Assembly (NCBI GenBank): GCA_002335945.1
Contig: DDDD01000119.1
Span: 950-8,487, forward strand
Direction: 5' to 3'
Length of the DNA stretch: 7,538 nucleotides
From: Porticoccaceae bacterium UBA1989
GTDB lineage: Bacteria; Pseudomonadota; Gammaproteobacteria; Pseudomonadales; Porticoccaceae
Shown here: one piece after another, positions 6,800 to 7,538 of the stretch
How the letters are laid out: each line of letters starts with the position of its first letter
Numbering within the stretch: position 1 is the first letter of the stretch
Notes under the pieces: model-generated
The model's database searches: none
Seen by the model: only the letters and a program-made list of their open reading frames with translations
What the model was told of the DNA's origin: nothing
Program-made: the position numbers and the translations under genes

Positions 6800-7492
6800 A
6801 TGCCTAGATTACTCCTCCTCGTCGCCATCGTATTCTCACTGTGGTACTGGTGGTCAACGGTTAAGCGTTTAACGCCAGAAGAGCGACGACCCTTTTTTTG
6901 GCGCACGGCGTTCTGGGGTGTTCTGGGGGCATCGATAATCTTAGTAGCAACTGGGCGTATGCACTGGTTGGGTGCTGGACTAGCTGCTCTGATACCCGTC
7001 GGCAAGCTGGTGCTGGGTTTTGGTCTGCGTGCTCTTCCAATCTTGCGAATTCTCAGTCGATTTAAAACCAGTCCATCCCAATTTGGCACCAGCTCATTAA
7101 AGGTAGAGATTAATTTTGCCAGCAAGAAAATGGATGGCGAAGTGCTCAAGGGTGAATTTACCGGCAAGCGCCTGTCTGAATTAAACCCCGAGCAGCTCAA
7201 AGCACTGTCTGAAGAATTTCGGGCTGCTGACCGAGAATCCTTTGTGTTGCTGCAGGCCTATTTAATGCGTAATGGCGCCGGTGAACAGACCAACGATAAT
7301 TATCAAGCAGGTAATTTCTCAGATATCTCCAACGACGAAGCCCATAAAATTCTCGGCGTTGAGGCCAATGCTTCCAAAGAAGAGATCGTCAAGGCCCATA
7401 AGCGTCTGATGCAACGTTTGCACCCAGATCGCGGCGGCAGTGACTATTTGGCTGCAAAAATTAACGCCGCAAAAGACCAACTTATTGGCTAA
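6800..7492 (+). CDS. Membrane-anchored J-domain protein, Pam18/TIM14-like
   Basis: This 230-residue protein is probably a co-chaperone that recruits and stimulates DnaK (Hsp70) at the inner membrane. A hydrophobic segment spans residues 4-19. A basic linker KRLTPEERR (22-30) follows, then two more hydrophobic stretches (about 36-51 and 57-82). A middle region has MDGEVLKGEFTGKRLSEL and LLQAYLMR, which I recognise from bacterial proteins of this type. The J-domain is at the extreme C-terminus (about 177-230): HKILGVEANASKEEI, the HPD motif at 208-210, then GGSDYLAAKINAAKD, almost the wording of mitochondrial Pam18. Positive-inside reasoning puts the basic linker and J-domain in the cytoplasm. 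The ATG at 6800 is the first usual start in frame after a stop at 6752, but it has no clear Shine-Dalgarno site, so translation may be weak or use another signal. The client is unknown. The gene lies opposite the XRE regulator. Confidence 0.9.
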   Translation: MPRLLLLVAIVFSLWYWWSTVKRLTPEERRPFFWRTAFWGVLGASIILVATGRMHWLGAGLAALIPVGKLVLGFGLRALPILRILSRFKTSPSQFGTSSLKVEINFASKKMDGEVLKGEFTGKRLSELNPEQLKALSEEFRAADRESFVLLQAYLMRNGAGEQTNDNYQAGNFSDISNDEAHKILGVEANASKEEIVKAHKRLMQRLHPDRGGSDYLAAKINAAKDQLIG

Positions 7493-7538
7493 CCCGTAAC
7501 TGTTAGCGCCTTAGCTTGGTTTCAGCACAGAACCTAGG
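7493..7538. other. Non-coding right edge
   Basis: The last 46 bases after the J-protein stop contain no convincing terminator, start codon with ribosome site, or repeat. Any downstream gene or terminator lies beyond the window. Confidence 0.6.

Noticed and set aside
6724..7200. Open minus-strand frame of 158 codons opposite the J-protein gene
   Set aside because: It is antisense to a well-supported gene, has low-complexity Arg/Ser/Pro-rich composition, and shows no recognisable domain.

Overview
The window looks like a stretch of chromosome from a gammaproteobacterium, probably a marine or environmental one near the Cellvibrionales/SAR92 type. That placement is inferred from protein resemblance and moderate GC, and no rRNA or other marker is present to confirm it. 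It holds five protein-coding genes, no RNA gene, no insertion sequence and no CRISPR array. It reads as ordinary core or near-core genome with a few interesting details.

Left half (1-5065, + strand): a two-gene DNA-repair unit. The first gene is cut by the left edge and encodes an AddB-like protein, an inactivated-helicase-like region followed by a PD-(D/E)XK nuclease domain. It overlaps by four bases (ATGA) with a 1142-residue AddA-like protein that carries a full set of UvrD-family helicase motifs and a C-terminal PD-(D/E)XK nuclease domain. Together they should form a helicase-nuclease that processes double-strand DNA ends, the job done by AddAB or RecBCD elsewhere. In the AddB-like protein, the three C-terminal cysteines that normally help hold an iron-sulfur cluster appear to be replaced by Thr, Ser and Asn, although the first cysteine is still there.

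Middle (5066-6305, + strand): a 70-base gap with a plausible sigma-70 promoter, a class I DAHP synthase of the AroF type (first step of the shikimate pathway), and a very clear rho-independent terminator. This gene looks like an independent transcription unit.

Right part (6306-7538): a small XRE-type helix-turn-helix protein on the minus strand, converging on the DAHP synthase gene. A 209-base divergent intergenic region separates it from a plus-strand gene for a membrane-anchored protein with a C-terminal J-domain, very like mitochondrial Pam18/TIM14. The divergent layout makes it possible that the small regulator controls itself and the J-protein gene, but the sequence shows no convincing operator.

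I did not find an obviously new multi-gene system. The points most worth checking are the lost Fe-S cysteines, the Pam18-like J-protein, and the small regulator beside it.
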